From positions 49,809 through 113,808 of the forward strand of contig JAGXRM010000044.1 of NCBI GenBank assembly GCA_018335855.1: a stretch of 64,000 nucleotides of DNA, given 5' to 3'. The position numbers and the translations under genes were made by a program. The notes beneath the pieces are model-generated. The model had not been told where the DNA came from. It made no database searches and saw only the letters and a list, made by a program, of their open reading frames with translations. Of the stretch, positions 1-8,100 are shown one piece after another; positions within the stretch are counted from its first letter, which is position 1; the number at the start of each line of letters is the position of its first letter. This DNA comes from Clostridiales bacterium. GTDB taxonomy: Bacteria > Bacillota > Dethiobacteria > Dethiobacterales > Dethiobacteraceae.

Positions 1-14
1 TAGCCCCCACAACC

Positions 15-1097
15 TTGAACATGCAAAAAACGATGGAAGAAGCCATGGAAGTAAATAAAAAAATAATCAAGGGAATTGATACCCTGCTTTCTATGAAAGA
101 TGTGGAAGTAGCAGTCACGCCAAAAGAATTGGTTTACGAAGAAGATAAAATGAGACTTTTTCATTACCTGCCCAAAGTAAAAGAAGTCAGTGCAGTTCCG
201 ACGCTCATCGTTTACGCTTTAGTCAACCGTCAATATATGATGGATCTGCAGCGGGACCGTAGTGTCATTAGCAGTTGGCTGGACCACGGGCTGGATGTCT
301 ATATCATTGACTGGGGTTATCCTGACAGAACCGACCGGTATCTGACCATGGAAGACTATATTGACGGGTATATCGATAGAGCGGTGGACACCGTCCGGGA
401 AAGGAGCGGTCAGGATAAAATCAACATTCTCGGCGTCTGTCAGGGCGGGACATTTAGTACGATTTATGCCTCACTTTACCCGGAAAAAATTAAGAACCTC
501 GTTACCATGGTTACACCTATCGACTTTTCAACGAAGGACGGACTGCTATACATTTGGAGTAAACACTTAAATATTGACGGTATGGTAGATACCTACGGTG
601 TGGTACCCGGTGATTTTATGAATATAGGCTTTCTGATGCTTAAGCCTTTTGCGCTGATGCTCGATAAATACATGGGCCTTTTAGAAAACCTGGATAACCC
701 TGATGTGGTCAGGGATTTTCTCCGCATGGAAAAATGGATTTTTGACAGCCCGGGCCAGGCGGGAGAGGCATTCCGCAAATTTATTAAAGAACTGTTCCAG
801 GAGAACCGGCTAATCCAGGATAAATTTGAACTGGGCGGCAGAAAGGTCAGATTAAAGAATATTACAATGCCACTGCTTAACGTGTTTGCCCAGCAGGACC
901 ACTTGGTTCCACCGGCCTCCAGTATCCCTTTAAACGATGCAGTAGGAAGCCAGGATAAAGAAATGATTTCCTTCCCCGGCGGCCATATCGGCCTCTACGT
1001 CAGCTCCAAGGCACAACGAGAAGTATCACCCGCCGTGGCAAAATGGTTGAACGACCGATCCCAGCCGGAAAAGGGAAAAAAGAAAACGAAGAAGTAA
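15..1097 (+). CDS. phaC: Class III polyhydroxyalkanoate synthase subunit PhaC
   Basis: Catalytic subunit of a polyhydroxyalkanoate synthase, which polymerises (R)-3-hydroxyacyl-CoA into storage granules, in class III enzymes together with PhaE. The alpha/beta-hydrolase fold shows the lipase-like box GVCQGG with Cys142 as nucleophile, Asp295 in QQDH and His324 in GGHIG (numbered from TTG 15). About 360 residues is the usual class III size. The frame stays open to the left edge and neither TTG 15 nor ATG 21 has a visible ribosome binding site, so the true start may lie outside the window; a phaE gene, if present, would be upstream. A lysine-rich tail ends the protein. PhaC is firm; class III rather than class IV rests on length and N-terminal resemblance. 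Confidence 0.88.
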   Translation: MNMQKTMEEAMEVNKKIIKGIDTLLSMKDVEVAVTPKELVYEEDKMRLFHYLPKVKEVSAVPTLIVYALVNRQYMMDLQRDRSVISSWLDHGLDVYIIDWGYPDRTDRYLTMEDYIDGYIDRAVDTVRERSGQDKINILGVCQGGTFSTIYASLYPEKIKNLVTMVTPIDFSTKDGLLYIWSKHLNIDGMVDTYGVVPGDFMNIGFLMLKPFALMLDKYMGLLENLDNPDVVRDFLRMEKWIFDSPGQAGEAFRKFIKELFQENRLIQDKFELGGRKVRLKNITMPLLNVFAQQDHLVPPASSIPLNDAVGSQDKEMISFPGGHIGLYVSSKAQREVSPAVAKWLNDRSQPEKGKKKTKK

Positions 1098-1137
1098 GGG
1101 ATTAAAAACTGCTACCAGTTATTGCGCCGTATTATCG

Positions 1138-1170
1138 AAAGAGCATGCCAGCATTTGGCATGCTCTTTAT
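1138..1170 (+). terminator. Intrinsic terminator after phaC
   Basis: A perfect hairpin with arms AAAGAGCATGCCA and TGGCATGCTCTTT around a five-base loop lies about 40 bases after the phaC stop and runs into a short T-rich stretch. Confidence 0.75.
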
Positions 1171-1279
1171 TGCTTGCAGGAACAGGCATTTCGGTTGTGG
1201 AATAGAATTGCAACAGAAAACTGTGGAAAACTACTAAGTAGACAAAAATAAGCCAATAAAAACAGGAGAGATTCGTAGA

Positions 1280-2410
1280 ATGGCAAAAATTGAGATGATC
1301 GCCACAGCAGCTTTTGGTCTGGAAGCTCTGGTGGCCAAAGAGTTAAAACAGTTGGGCTATGCAGACCAAATGGTGGAGAACGGCCGGGTCACGTTTTGGG
1401 GGGATGAGGAAGCGATCTGTAAAACCAACCTCTGGCTACGCACGGCAGACCGGGTTTTAGTTAAAGTGGGGGAGTTCACGGCCACAAGCTTTGATGAGCT
1501 GTTTGAAAAGACAAAAGCACTGCCGTGGGCCGACTGGCTTCCTGAGGACGCAGAATTCCCCGTAGACGGTAAATCGGTGAAATCCACATTGTTTAGCGTT
1601 TCCGACTGTCAGGCCATTGTAAAGAAAGCCATTGTAGAAAAAATGAAGCTGAAATATAAGAAGGACTGGTTTGTGGAGAACGGCCCCCGTTACCGTATCG
1701 AAGTGGGACTGTTAAAAGACGTGGCGACCCTGACCATTGACACCAGCGGGGCCGGGTTGCACAAACGGGGTTACCGCCAACTGTCAACGGTTGCTCCCTT
1801 AAGGGAGACACTGGCTGCAGCACTGGTGATGCTCAGCAAATGGCCGGCGGACCGGGTACTTGCCGATCCTTTCTGCGGCTCGGGCACCATCCCAATAGAA
1901 GCAGCACTGATTGCGCAAAACATGGCTCCCGGTCTAAGCCGTGAATTTGCAGCGGAGCAGTGGCCCAACATCCCGGGATCGTTATGGCGCAGCGCCCGCC
2001 AGCAGGCCAGAGATGAAATACGAACGGATATGGAATTACGTATCTTAGGCACCGATATCGACGAGGAGGCACTGAGCCTGTCCCGTCATCATGCTAAAAG
2101 AGCGGGGGTGGACGGGCAAATTCATTTCCAGAGGCAACCGTTTGCCGAGATGCGTTCACGCTTCCAATACGGCTATATAATTTGCAACCCTCCCTACGGG
2201 GAACGGTTAGGCGAAGTTAAAGAAGCTGAAGAAATCTATAAAGAAATGCGCCGCGTTTTTAACGCACTGGAAACATGGTCATTCTTTGTCATTACTTCAC
2301 ATATGGGGTTTGAAAAGCTTTTCGGTCGTAACGCGGATAAGAAACGCAAGCTCTATAACGGACGCATTCAATGTAATTACTACATGTACAATAACCCTAA
2401 ACCCGAATAA
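1280..2410 (+). CDS. THUMP-domain 23S rRNA guanine-N2 methyltransferase (YpsC/RlmL-like)
   Basis: SAM-dependent RNA methyltransferase of the YpsC/RlmL family, which forms N2-methylguanosine in 23S rRNA. The N-terminal third (roughly residues 45-155) matches the THUMP RNA-binding region; the C-terminal Rossmann-like domain carries motif I DPFCGSGTIPIEAA near residue 196 and the catalytic NPPYGERLG near residue 302, the N-P-P-Y form of amino-group methylases. At 376 residues it has the single-methyltransferase length typical of Bacillota, not the double-domain E. coli RlmL. ATG 1280 follows AGGAGAG. It stands alone between two terminators. The family is certain; the exact target base is inferred from homologues. 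Confidence 0.9.
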   Translation: MAKIEMIATAAFGLEALVAKELKQLGYADQMVENGRVTFWGDEEAICKTNLWLRTADRVLVKVGEFTATSFDELFEKTKALPWADWLPEDAEFPVDGKSVKSTLFSVSDCQAIVKKAIVEKMKLKYKKDWFVENGPRYRIEVGLLKDVATLTIDTSGAGLHKRGYRQLSTVAPLRETLAAALVMLSKWPADRVLADPFCGSGTIPIEAALIAQNMAPGLSREFAAEQWPNIPGSLWRSARQQARDEIRTDMELRILGTDIDEEALSLSRHHAKRAGVDGQIHFQRQPFAEMRSRFQYGYIICNPPYGERLGEVKEAEEIYKEMRRVFNALETWSFFVITSHMGFEKLFGRNADKKRKLYNGRIQCNYYMYNNPKPE

Positions 2411-2452
2411 AAAAGACGCTACGCGTTTTCAGATGAACGTCTTTTTTATTCC
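2411..2452 (+). terminator. Probable terminator after the rRNA methyltransferase
   Basis: Arms AAAAGACG and CGTCTTTTTT enclose a loop of about 19 bases directly after the stop codon and end in a run of T. The long loop lowers confidence. Confidence 0.5.
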
Positions 2453-2454
2453 GC

Positions 2455-2581
2455 TAGGGGCTGCCGCCCCTTCGGCGGGTCTGAGGACCCTGAGCACCCC
2501 GCAAGATTAAGGGGGAATCCCCCTTAAAAACCCCCTTGCATAGGATCGTAGCTTCCCTGAATGTTATAATTTCCTATGCAA
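2455..2581. repeat. Palindrome-dense intergenic element
   Basis: The gap between two convergent genes is packed with inverted repeats: GGGGctgccgCCCC, GGGTCtgagGACCC, a near-perfect palindrome at 2507-2527 with arms TTAAGGGGGA and TCCCCCTTAA, and outer 10-base arms TTGCATAGGA (2536-2545) and TCCTATGCAA (2572-2581). No reading frame of interest is present. It may be a degenerate mobile repeat or a bidirectional termination region; no second copy was seen in this window. Confidence 0.5.
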
Positions 2582-2631
2582 TAAAAAAACAGAGGAATGT
2601 GTTTGCATAAAGTGATTTGCGTGTTCCCAGG

Positions 2632-3468
2632 TTACTCCGCATTGGGGAAGAACAGTGTATCGCCGTAGGGCTTGAAATTTGCGATGAGCTCCTGGCCTTC
2701 GGCTGAAATAAAGAACTCTGTGAGAAGTTTCGCTCCTTCATAATCCCGTTGAGGCCAATTTTGCGGGTTTACTGCCATAATGCCATATTGGTTTAAGAGG
2801 TTCACATCTCCCTCAAAGAGAATATCCAGTTCGAGAGTGTCACGCAAAGAGAGGTAGGTTGCACGGTCTGTTAATGTGTAACCTTCTTTTTCATCGGTCA
2901 TCCGCAGTGTGTCTGCCATGCCGGAACCGGCCGCGACGTACCAACTGCCGATTGGTTCTATGCTGGCGGCAGACCAGACAGCAAGCTCTTTTTTATGGGT
3001 GCCGGAGTCGTCTCCACGGGAAATAAACGGGCTTTGTGTGTTGGAAATCGTTGCGAGGACATCATTTAAATTAGCAGCTTCTTTGATAGCTGCCGGATCT
3101 GCAGCGGGGCCCACCACCACAAAGTCATTATACATCACGTCATAGCGGTCAATGTAGTGTCCCTGTTCCACCATGTCCAGTTCGGCCTCCTTGGCATGAA
3201 CAAGGACTAAGTCACAGTCACCGTTTTTGCCAAGTTCCAGAGCAGCGCCGGTGCCGAGAGAAACCACCTTTACTTCGTAATTGTTTGCTTCTTCAAAGTA
3301 AGGGAGTAAGTAATCAAGAAGCCCGGAATCATAAGTACTTGTTGTCGTTCCCAGAATCAGTTCCTGTTTAGGAGCCGGATCCTGCGAAGGGACAGTCGAA
3401 CTGTTGCACCCCATAACCATACCCGCAACCAATAAAACTAAAAACAAAACACCCCGTTTTTTAAACAA
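2632..3468 (-). CDS. tupA: Tungstate-binding lipoprotein, TupA-like
   Basis: Extracytoplasmic solute-binding lipoprotein of the TupA type, which captures tungstate for an ABC importer and supplies tungsten enzymes such as aldehyde or formate oxidoreductases. The signal peptide ends in the lipobox GMVMGC; the mature part shows the TTTSTYDSG ligand motif, a GTGAALELGKNGDCDLVLVH segment and RGDDSGTHKKEL, all typical of the family. I place the start at TTG 3468 because GGGGGAG sits six bases before it; an in-frame TTG at 3483 lies within that ribosome binding site. The usual tupB permease and tupC ATPase genes are not adjacent on either side, so the protein must share a transporter encoded elsewhere. 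Tungstate rather than molybdate is inferred from family resemblance. Confidence 0.85.
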   Translation of the reverse strand: MFKKRGVLFLVLLVAGMVMGCNSSTVPSQDPAPKQELILGTTTSTYDSGLLDYLLPYFEEANNYEVKVVSLGTGAALELGKNGDCDLVLVHAKEAELDMVEQGHYIDRYDVMYNDFVVVGPAADPAAIKEAANLNDVLATISNTQSPFISRGDDSGTHKKELAVWSAASIEPIGSWYVAAGSGMADTLRMTDEKEGYTLTDRATYLSLRDTLELDILFEGDVNLLNQYGIMAVNPQNWPQRDYEGAKLLTEFFISAEGQELIANFKPYGDTLFFPNAE

Positions 3469-3542
3469 TAATATCTCCCCCAATCGCTATGTTCATCTGT
3501 GCATAACGATTTTACCATGCACTATTAAGGATGTCAATTAAG

Positions 3543-3671
3543 TTTGCAACCCGGGGACGGTTCTCGAATTGCAAATATGCAACCCGGGGACGGTTTTCGA
3601 ATTGCAAAATATATCTTACTCAGATTGGTACCTATAGCTTTGCAACTCGAGAACCGTCCCCGGGTTGCAAA
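3543..3671. repeat. Three copies of a palindromic repeat with core GGGGACGGTTCT
   Basis: Two direct copies (3543-3574 and 3577-3607) and one inverted copy (3639-3671) of a unit of about 32 bases flanked by TTGCAA at both ends, with the core CCCGGGGACGGTT. Together they can fold into a large hairpin between two genes read on the - strand. The same unit recurs at about 28477-28577 and 50022-50054, always in non-coding DNA, so this is an interspersed repeat family. Confidence 0.9.
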
Positions 3672-3732
3672 GCTTCTGGGCAAAAAGAAAAGGACTTCTG
3701 TATAAAGTACAGAAATCCTTATGATGGCTGTC

Positions 3733-4854
3733 TTACAGCCTTCCTTTTTGCCGGGCGATACTGAGCATCTGTTCCTTTTTGTTTTTGGGTGGGACGTAGA
3801 TTTCAAGCCGTCTTTTTAGGTGCATGGCTGCTTTTTTGCAGCCGCGGATACAGGCACCGCAACCTATACAGCGATCGTTACTGATTTTAGCAGTGCCGCC
3901 TTTTCCCGCAACGGCGCCTGTTATTTCGATAGCTCCGATATGGCACCGTTTAACGCAGATGCCGCATCCGGTACATTCTGCTTCGTTAATTTCCGGGATA
4001 AAATTGCTGGGATGGACAGAGTGTACGTCATGTTCGTTCATGCCACGTAATACGCCGCAACAACAGCCGCAGCAATGGCAGATATAAGCAGTGTTGTTTT
4101 GCACATTGTCGGCAAGGTGAACCAAGCCCAACTCTTCGGTCTTCTCAAGAACGCGCAGCAGTTCATCGACGGAGGCAAAACGGGCAAACCCTCTGCGTAC
4201 CAGCCATTCCGAGGCGCCACCCAGAGACATGCAGACATCATCTATCGGTGCATCGCATGCAACACCGCGGTGGTGCGCCTGGTGGCGGCAATAGCACATG
4301 GTCAGTGAACCGCCCCCGGCATCACGGATCATCTCCGAGGCTTTCTCGTAATTGAGCACTTCCGTTTCCACATCCTCAGGCATTAAGCTTTCGTACGCCC
4401 AGGTCTGAAACATTTTTGTGTCTCCGCCGAAAAATTCTTCACTGACTCCTTTTTCATGGTGGTACTGTTCGAAAAGGTCAGCCAGGTCTTTTAAGGGCAG
4501 GCTGCTGTCTGCCCGCATAAAGGTGTATTCAAAGAAGCCGATTACCAGAGGCGTCAGCATATAAAACATCTTATCTTCCCGGGGCACATCGATGACTAAG
4601 CCCTTTTGCGCCATGCCGTCCAACCGGTCTGTTATCTCTTCCACGGAAATCCCGGTACTCGCTGATAATTTCTCAGCCGTGGTAAATCCCATGGGAAAAT
4701 TACTGCCGATTTCTGCTTCTTTCTCCAGGAACATGGTATGCAATATTTTCATCAGTGTCTCTGAAAACGGCGCACCGACGGGGTTACGGTTTAATCGTTT
4801 CGCCAATGCTTTAAAAACATCTGTTTTATCAACGCCAAAATGGCCCATAAACAA
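3733..4854 (-). CDS. Double 4Fe-4S protein with N-terminal winged-helix-like region
   Basis: A 373-residue protein of a type common in anaerobic clostridia. The first part resembles a helix-turn-helix fold (FTTAEKLSASTGISVEEITDRL), suggesting a DNA- or protein-binding role. The middle holds cysteine clusters TMCYCRHQAHHRGVACD and ICHCCGCCCG, possibly a third metal site. The C-terminus is a bacterial ferredoxin with CTGCGICVKRC and CIGCGACIRGC, each closing on a following Cys-rich segment, for two 4Fe-4S clusters. TTG 4854 is chosen because AGGAGG lies six bases before it; ATG 4848 is the alternative. It stands alone, with no clear redox partner nearby. Whether it is a sensor or an electron carrier is not decided by the sequence. 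Confidence 0.75.
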   Translation of the reverse strand: MFMGHFGVDKTDVFKALAKRLNRNPVGAPFSETLMKILHTMFLEKEAEIGSNFPMGFTTAEKLSASTGISVEEITDRLDGMAQKGLVIDVPREDKMFYMLTPLVIGFFEYTFMRADSSLPLKDLADLFEQYHHEKGVSEEFFGGDTKMFQTWAYESLMPEDVETEVLNYEKASEMIRDAGGGSLTMCYCRHQAHHRGVACDAPIDDVCMSLGGASEWLVRRGFARFASVDELLRVLEKTEELGLVHLADNVQNNTAYICHCCGCCCGVLRGMNEHDVHSVHPSNFIPEINEAECTGCGICVKRCHIGAIEITGAVAGKGGTAKISNDRCIGCGACIRGCKKAAMHLKRRLEIYVPPKNKKEQMLSIARQKGRL

Positions 4855-4955
4855 TAAACACCTCCTTTTTCCTATCTTCGCTGCAGACAGGGAAAACCCT
4901 GCCAAAGATACTTGCAAAGTGAAATATTTGTAAAATCATATTAGGGAGGAACGAA

Positions 4956-5411
4956 ATGTATAGTGTTATTTTATTTGACTTAGACGGCACACTGACTGAT
5001 CCATTAGAAGGAATTACTAACTCTGCATTGTACGCTCTGGATAAAATGAAAATAGACGCCGGGGATATGGCGTCATTTAAAGTATTGCAGCACTTCCAAC
5101 TGGATAACTATTTTTCCATGGTTATAGGCAGTAACTTAGACGGGACGCGCAGCGCCAAAGCGGAGATTATTAAATGTATTTTGGACACGCTTCCCGGTGT
5201 GCCGAAAGAGGCGGTAGTAATGGTAGGGGACCGTATGTTTGACATTGATGGTGCCCGGGCCAACGGTATTGACTCTGTCGGCGTGACATACGGATTTGGG
5301 ACCGGAGAGGAACTGACAGCTGCCCGGCCTGATTATCTGGCATCCTCTGTTGCGCAGCTTAAAAGGATACTTGCCGGAGGAGAAAGCTGTCCCGGTGACT
5401 TGCAGGAATAG
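4956..5411 (+). CDS. HAD-like phosphatase with cap region deleted
   Basis: Belongs to the phosphoglycolate phosphatase-like HAD family. Motif I DLDGTLTD (residues 7-14) and the C-terminal core (IGSNLDGTRSAKAEII with the motif III Lys, then MVGDRMFDIDGA, motif IV) are intact. At 151 residues it is about 65 shorter than relatives: the helical cap and the motif II Ser/Thr strand that should lie between residue about 35 (KMKID) and 45 (VLQHFQLDNYF) are absent, while the frame is kept. Relatives read there as a cap followed by a VATSKP-like strand. Either the enzyme is a dead remnant or it has become a capless protein. ATG 4956 follows AGGGAGG. A good ribosome binding site and open frame argue for expression. 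Confidence 0.8.
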   Translation: MYSVILFDLDGTLTDPLEGITNSALYALDKMKIDAGDMASFKVLQHFQLDNYFSMVIGSNLDGTRSAKAEIIKCILDTLPGVPKEAVVMVGDRMFDIDGARANGIDSVGVTYGFGTGEELTAARPDYLASSVAQLKRILAGGESCPGDLQE

Positions 5412-5512
5412 AAAAACAGGCGGCGAAATATGTATTATTACAGAAAAACTTTTCCATTTTTGTACTAAGGCAAATATAATTTCCAGATGAAGAAATTATC
5501 GGGGGAGTTCTT

Positions 5513-6025
5513 GTGTGGATGAAGATATGGAAAGAGTGGATTATGCCGTTGTTGGTTGCTTTGATGATATCTCTGTTAATGAGAGGGTTTGTCGCCGAAG
5601 CCAGGGTAATACCCAGCGGGTCAATGATCCCCACACTTCAAATAAGTGATCGTGTCATCATTAATAAAGTTTTAGCGCTTACTGAGCTGGAGCGGGGCGA
5701 TATTGTTGTTTTTTGGCCTCCTGACAGTGTCAACCAAAAGTATCCCTTTATTAAAAGGATTATAGGCCTGCCAGACGATACCATTTATCTGTTCGGAGGC
5801 GATGTCTATCTAAACGGCGAACGACAGACAGAGGTCTATATCAATGAAGCTTGTTGGGGCGATTATGGACCTGTTGTGGTGCCGGACAATAAATTTTTTG
5901 TGCTGGGAGACAACCGCAATGACAGTATGGACAGCAGATCCTGGGGTTTTGTCGAACAGGATAAACTATTAGGTAAAGCAGAGTTGATTTTTTGGCCGTT
6001 GACGCGGTTTGGCCGTTTACATTAA
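5513..6025 (+). CDS. lepB: Signal peptidase I
   Basis: Membrane serine protease that removes signal peptides from exported proteins. One N-terminal membrane segment (about residues 9-24) is followed by the catalytic motif PSGSMIPTL with Ser37, the FIKRIIGLP box with general base Lys81, and the GDNRNDSMDSRSWG signature near the C-terminus. The 170-residue length suits Gram-positive SipS-type enzymes. GTG 5513 follows GGGGGAG; ATG 5519 is possible. In the family the Lys box usually reads RVIGLPGD, here RIIGLPDD, a mild change. It is monocistronic, with no clear link to neighbours. Confidence 0.95.
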   Translation: MWMKIWKEWIMPLLVALMISLLMRGFVAEARVIPSGSMIPTLQISDRVIINKVLALTELERGDIVVFWPPDSVNQKYPFIKRIIGLPDDTIYLFGGDVYLNGERQTEVYINEACWGDYGPVVVPDNKFFVLGDNRNDSMDSRSWGFVEQDKLLGKAELIFWPLTRFGRLH

Positions 6026-6143
6026 ACCGGAGACCTATTGTGTCACTTCTGCGAGCGCTCAATGTTTATCCCTCCAATCATCAATTGAAACATCCTTAGT
6101 ATTCCCTTGAATTATACCTCCATGTGAAAGGAGAAGAAGAAAT

Positions 6144-6341
6144 ATGCCATATGTCAATATTAAAATTACCAAAGATGGTGCAACTGCCGAACAAAAGGCC
6201 CGGTTAATTGCTGGTGCAACGCAATTGCTGGTAGATGTTCTTGATAAAAATCCCCAAACAACTGTGGTGGTCATCGATGAGGTCGATACCGATAACTGGG
6301 GAATTGGCGGGGAATCAATCACTGTCAGGCGTCGTAAGTAA
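6144..6341 (+). CDS. 4-oxalocrotonate tautomerase family enzyme
   Basis: Small tautomerase, 65 residues, of the 4-oxalocrotonate/2-hydroxymuconate type. After removal of Met the N-terminal Pro (MPYVNIKI) acts as the catalytic base; EQKARLIAGAT and VVIDEVDTDNWGIGG are family segments. Such enzymes work as hexamers and shift keto-enol double bonds. ATG 6144 follows GAAAGGAGAAG. No aromatic-degradation cluster surrounds it, so the physiological substrate is unknown. The family call is firm; the substrate is not assigned. Confidence 0.88.
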   Translation: MPYVNIKITKDGATAEQKARLIAGATQLLVDVLDKNPQTTVVVIDEVDTDNWGIGGESITVRRRK

Positions 6342-6426
6342 TAGTAATTATTAACTAAAAGGTATTTTAACGCCTTTTGTCGAAATGAAAAAGGCATTTC
6401 ATTTCTGTGCTAAAAGGTGGGTCTTC

Positions 6427-8100
6427 ATGTATTTGCCGAAACGAAATACCTTAGGTTGGCGTTATCTATGGACCATTAGTACGATTATCACAGGCGTACT
6501 GCTTTTTAATTTTGTCTGGAGTACATATACGATCAGAGTTAATGAATACGAACAACAGAAGGAAAAGGCATATATTTTGACAGAGCAGCTCGTTTCCATG
6601 CGGGCGTTCATCGCCCAAAATCAGGACAGAATTAATTACGATTCTACAGGTCATTTTGAGTATAAACATTTATCACCGGCCGTTGTGGGCAAAGGCGTGG
6701 GTGATATTTTTAATACAAGAACCGATTATTCGCTGAAGCAGACCAGGTTAGGTGTCCGGAATCCGGAAAATGAACCGGATGATTTTGAAAAAGCGGCTCT
6801 GGTAAGCTTCCTCACAGAAAGCAATAGAAAAGAGTATTTCGGTCAGGATGTTATTGACGGCAACAGAGTTTTTCGTTATATAGTGCCGCTTTATACTGAA
6901 TCCCTGTGTTTGCCGTGCCACGGTGGGCCGGCCGGGCAGATTGACTTTTCCGGACATCCCAAAGAAGGTCTGCGCGAAGGGGACTTGGCCGGGGCCATCA
7001 GTGTGTCGATTCCGATGGAGAGCTATTATGCGACTCTTGCGGATAACCGTAACAGTATGATACTATTCAGCTTGATTTTACTGGTTGCCACCCTTATCGG
7101 GATTCTCTTTACCACCAGCCGTCTTGTCGTTCAACCGTTGCAAATGTTAACAGACAAAGTGCTGAAGGTTGCAGACGGGGAACTGGCAACATCATTCGAG
7201 GGATTCCCAATGTACGGGGAGATTGAAACCCTCGCCGGCGAATTCTCTTCGATGGTAACAAAACTACAAGACTTCTATAAGAATATAGAGCGGAAAGTCG
7301 CAACCCGTACCCGGGAATTGGAAGTGGCGAATCTGCACTTAATAGAGAGACAGAATGCATTAGCGCAGTTAAATCAAAAGCTGAGTGAAAACAACCGCTA
7401 TAAAAGTGAGTTTTTAGCGACAGTAACCCATGAACTGAGAACGCCGCTCACATCCATTTCCGCATTTACGGAATTACTTCTGGATGAAGATATGGGACCG
7501 CTTACTGTGGAGCAGCGTGAGAATTTGCTTGATATCAAAACGAGTGCGCAGCAACTGATGATGCATATCAGTGATATCTTGGATATGGCTAAGTTGGAAG
7601 CCGGTCACCTGCAGATTGCCCGGGAAAGAGTGGATTTAAACGACGTGTTCCGTATGGTACGCCGTTCCATGTCGGCCATTGCTTTTCAGGAGGGAGTTCA
7701 ACTGAATCTGGACCGGGTAAAAGTTCCCTTAGTGTATGCTGACCCTGACAGGTTACGTCAGATTATCGGCAATCTGGTGGCTAATGCAATTAAGTTCACC
7801 AAAGAGGGGGGCCGTATCCACGTCACTGCTGCTGCTGAGCAGTACCATGCTGTAATAAAAGTAACGGATACAGGTGTGGGGATTCCGGCAGAAAAAATTC
7901 CTCATATTTTTGAGAAATTTGAACAAGGGGATGCGTCGATGACTAAGCGTCGCTCTGGTACGGGGCTGGGGTTGACACTGGTGAAATTACTGACGGAGAT
8001 GCATGAAGGGCAAGTCCACGTAGAGAGTGAACCGGGTAAAGGATCAACATTCTTTATTCGTATTCCGTATAATGGGAAAGGGGATGCCAAAAATGTCTAA
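6427..8100 (+). CDS. Membrane histidine kinase with haem-binding-like Tll0287 (DUF3365) sensor
   Basis: Sensor kinase of 557 residues. Two membrane segments (about 10-32 and 208-228) flank an extracytoplasmic domain resembling DUF3365/Tll0287, with a CxxCH motif, Cys161-Leu-Pro-Cys164-His165, that in relatives carries c-type haem. A HAMP linker, a short coiled coil, HisKA with phospho-acceptor His335 (THELRTPL) and an HATPase domain (NLVANAIKF, DTGVGIP, GTGLGL) follow. ATG 6427 has AAAGGTGGG five bases before it; an in-frame ATG at 6385 lacks a ribosome binding site. The response regulator gene overlaps its end by eight bases, so the two form one signalling pair. Redox or gas sensing is inferred from the haem motif. 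Confidence 0.88.
   Translation: MYLPKRNTLGWRYLWTISTIITGVLLFNFVWSTYTIRVNEYEQQKEKAYILTEQLVSMRAFIAQNQDRINYDSTGHFEYKHLSPAVVGKGVGDIFNTRTDYSLKQTRLGVRNPENEPDDFEKAALVSFLTESNRKEYFGQDVIDGNRVFRYIVPLYTESLCLPCHGGPAGQIDFSGHPKEGLREGDLAGAISVSIPMESYYATLADNRNSMILFSLILLVATLIGILFTTSRLVVQPLQMLTDKVLKVADGELATSFEGFPMYGEIETLAGEFSSMVTKLQDFYKNIERKVATRTRELEVANLHLIERQNALAQLNQKLSENNRYKSEFLATVTHELRTPLTSISAFTELLLDEDMGPLTVEQRENLLDIKTSAQQLMMHISDILDMAKLEAGHLQIARERVDLNDVFRMVRRSMSAIAFQEGVQLNLDRVKVPLVYADPDRLRQIIGNLVANAIKFTKEGGRIHVTAAAEQYHAVIKVTDTGVGIPAEKIPHIFEKFEQGDASMTKRRSGTGLGLTLVKLLTEMHEGQVHVESEPGKGSTFFIRIPYNGKGDAKNV

Noticed and set aside
1771..2072. Overlapping - strand frames inside the rRNA methyltransferase gene
   Set aside because: No ribosome binding sites or family resemblance; the + strand protein is fully conserved across the region.
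3543..3671. Repeated units as a CRISPR array
   Set aside because: Copies are in mixed orientation, separated by 2 to 31 bases, few in number, and no cas genes are near. They behave as an interspersed palindromic repeat.
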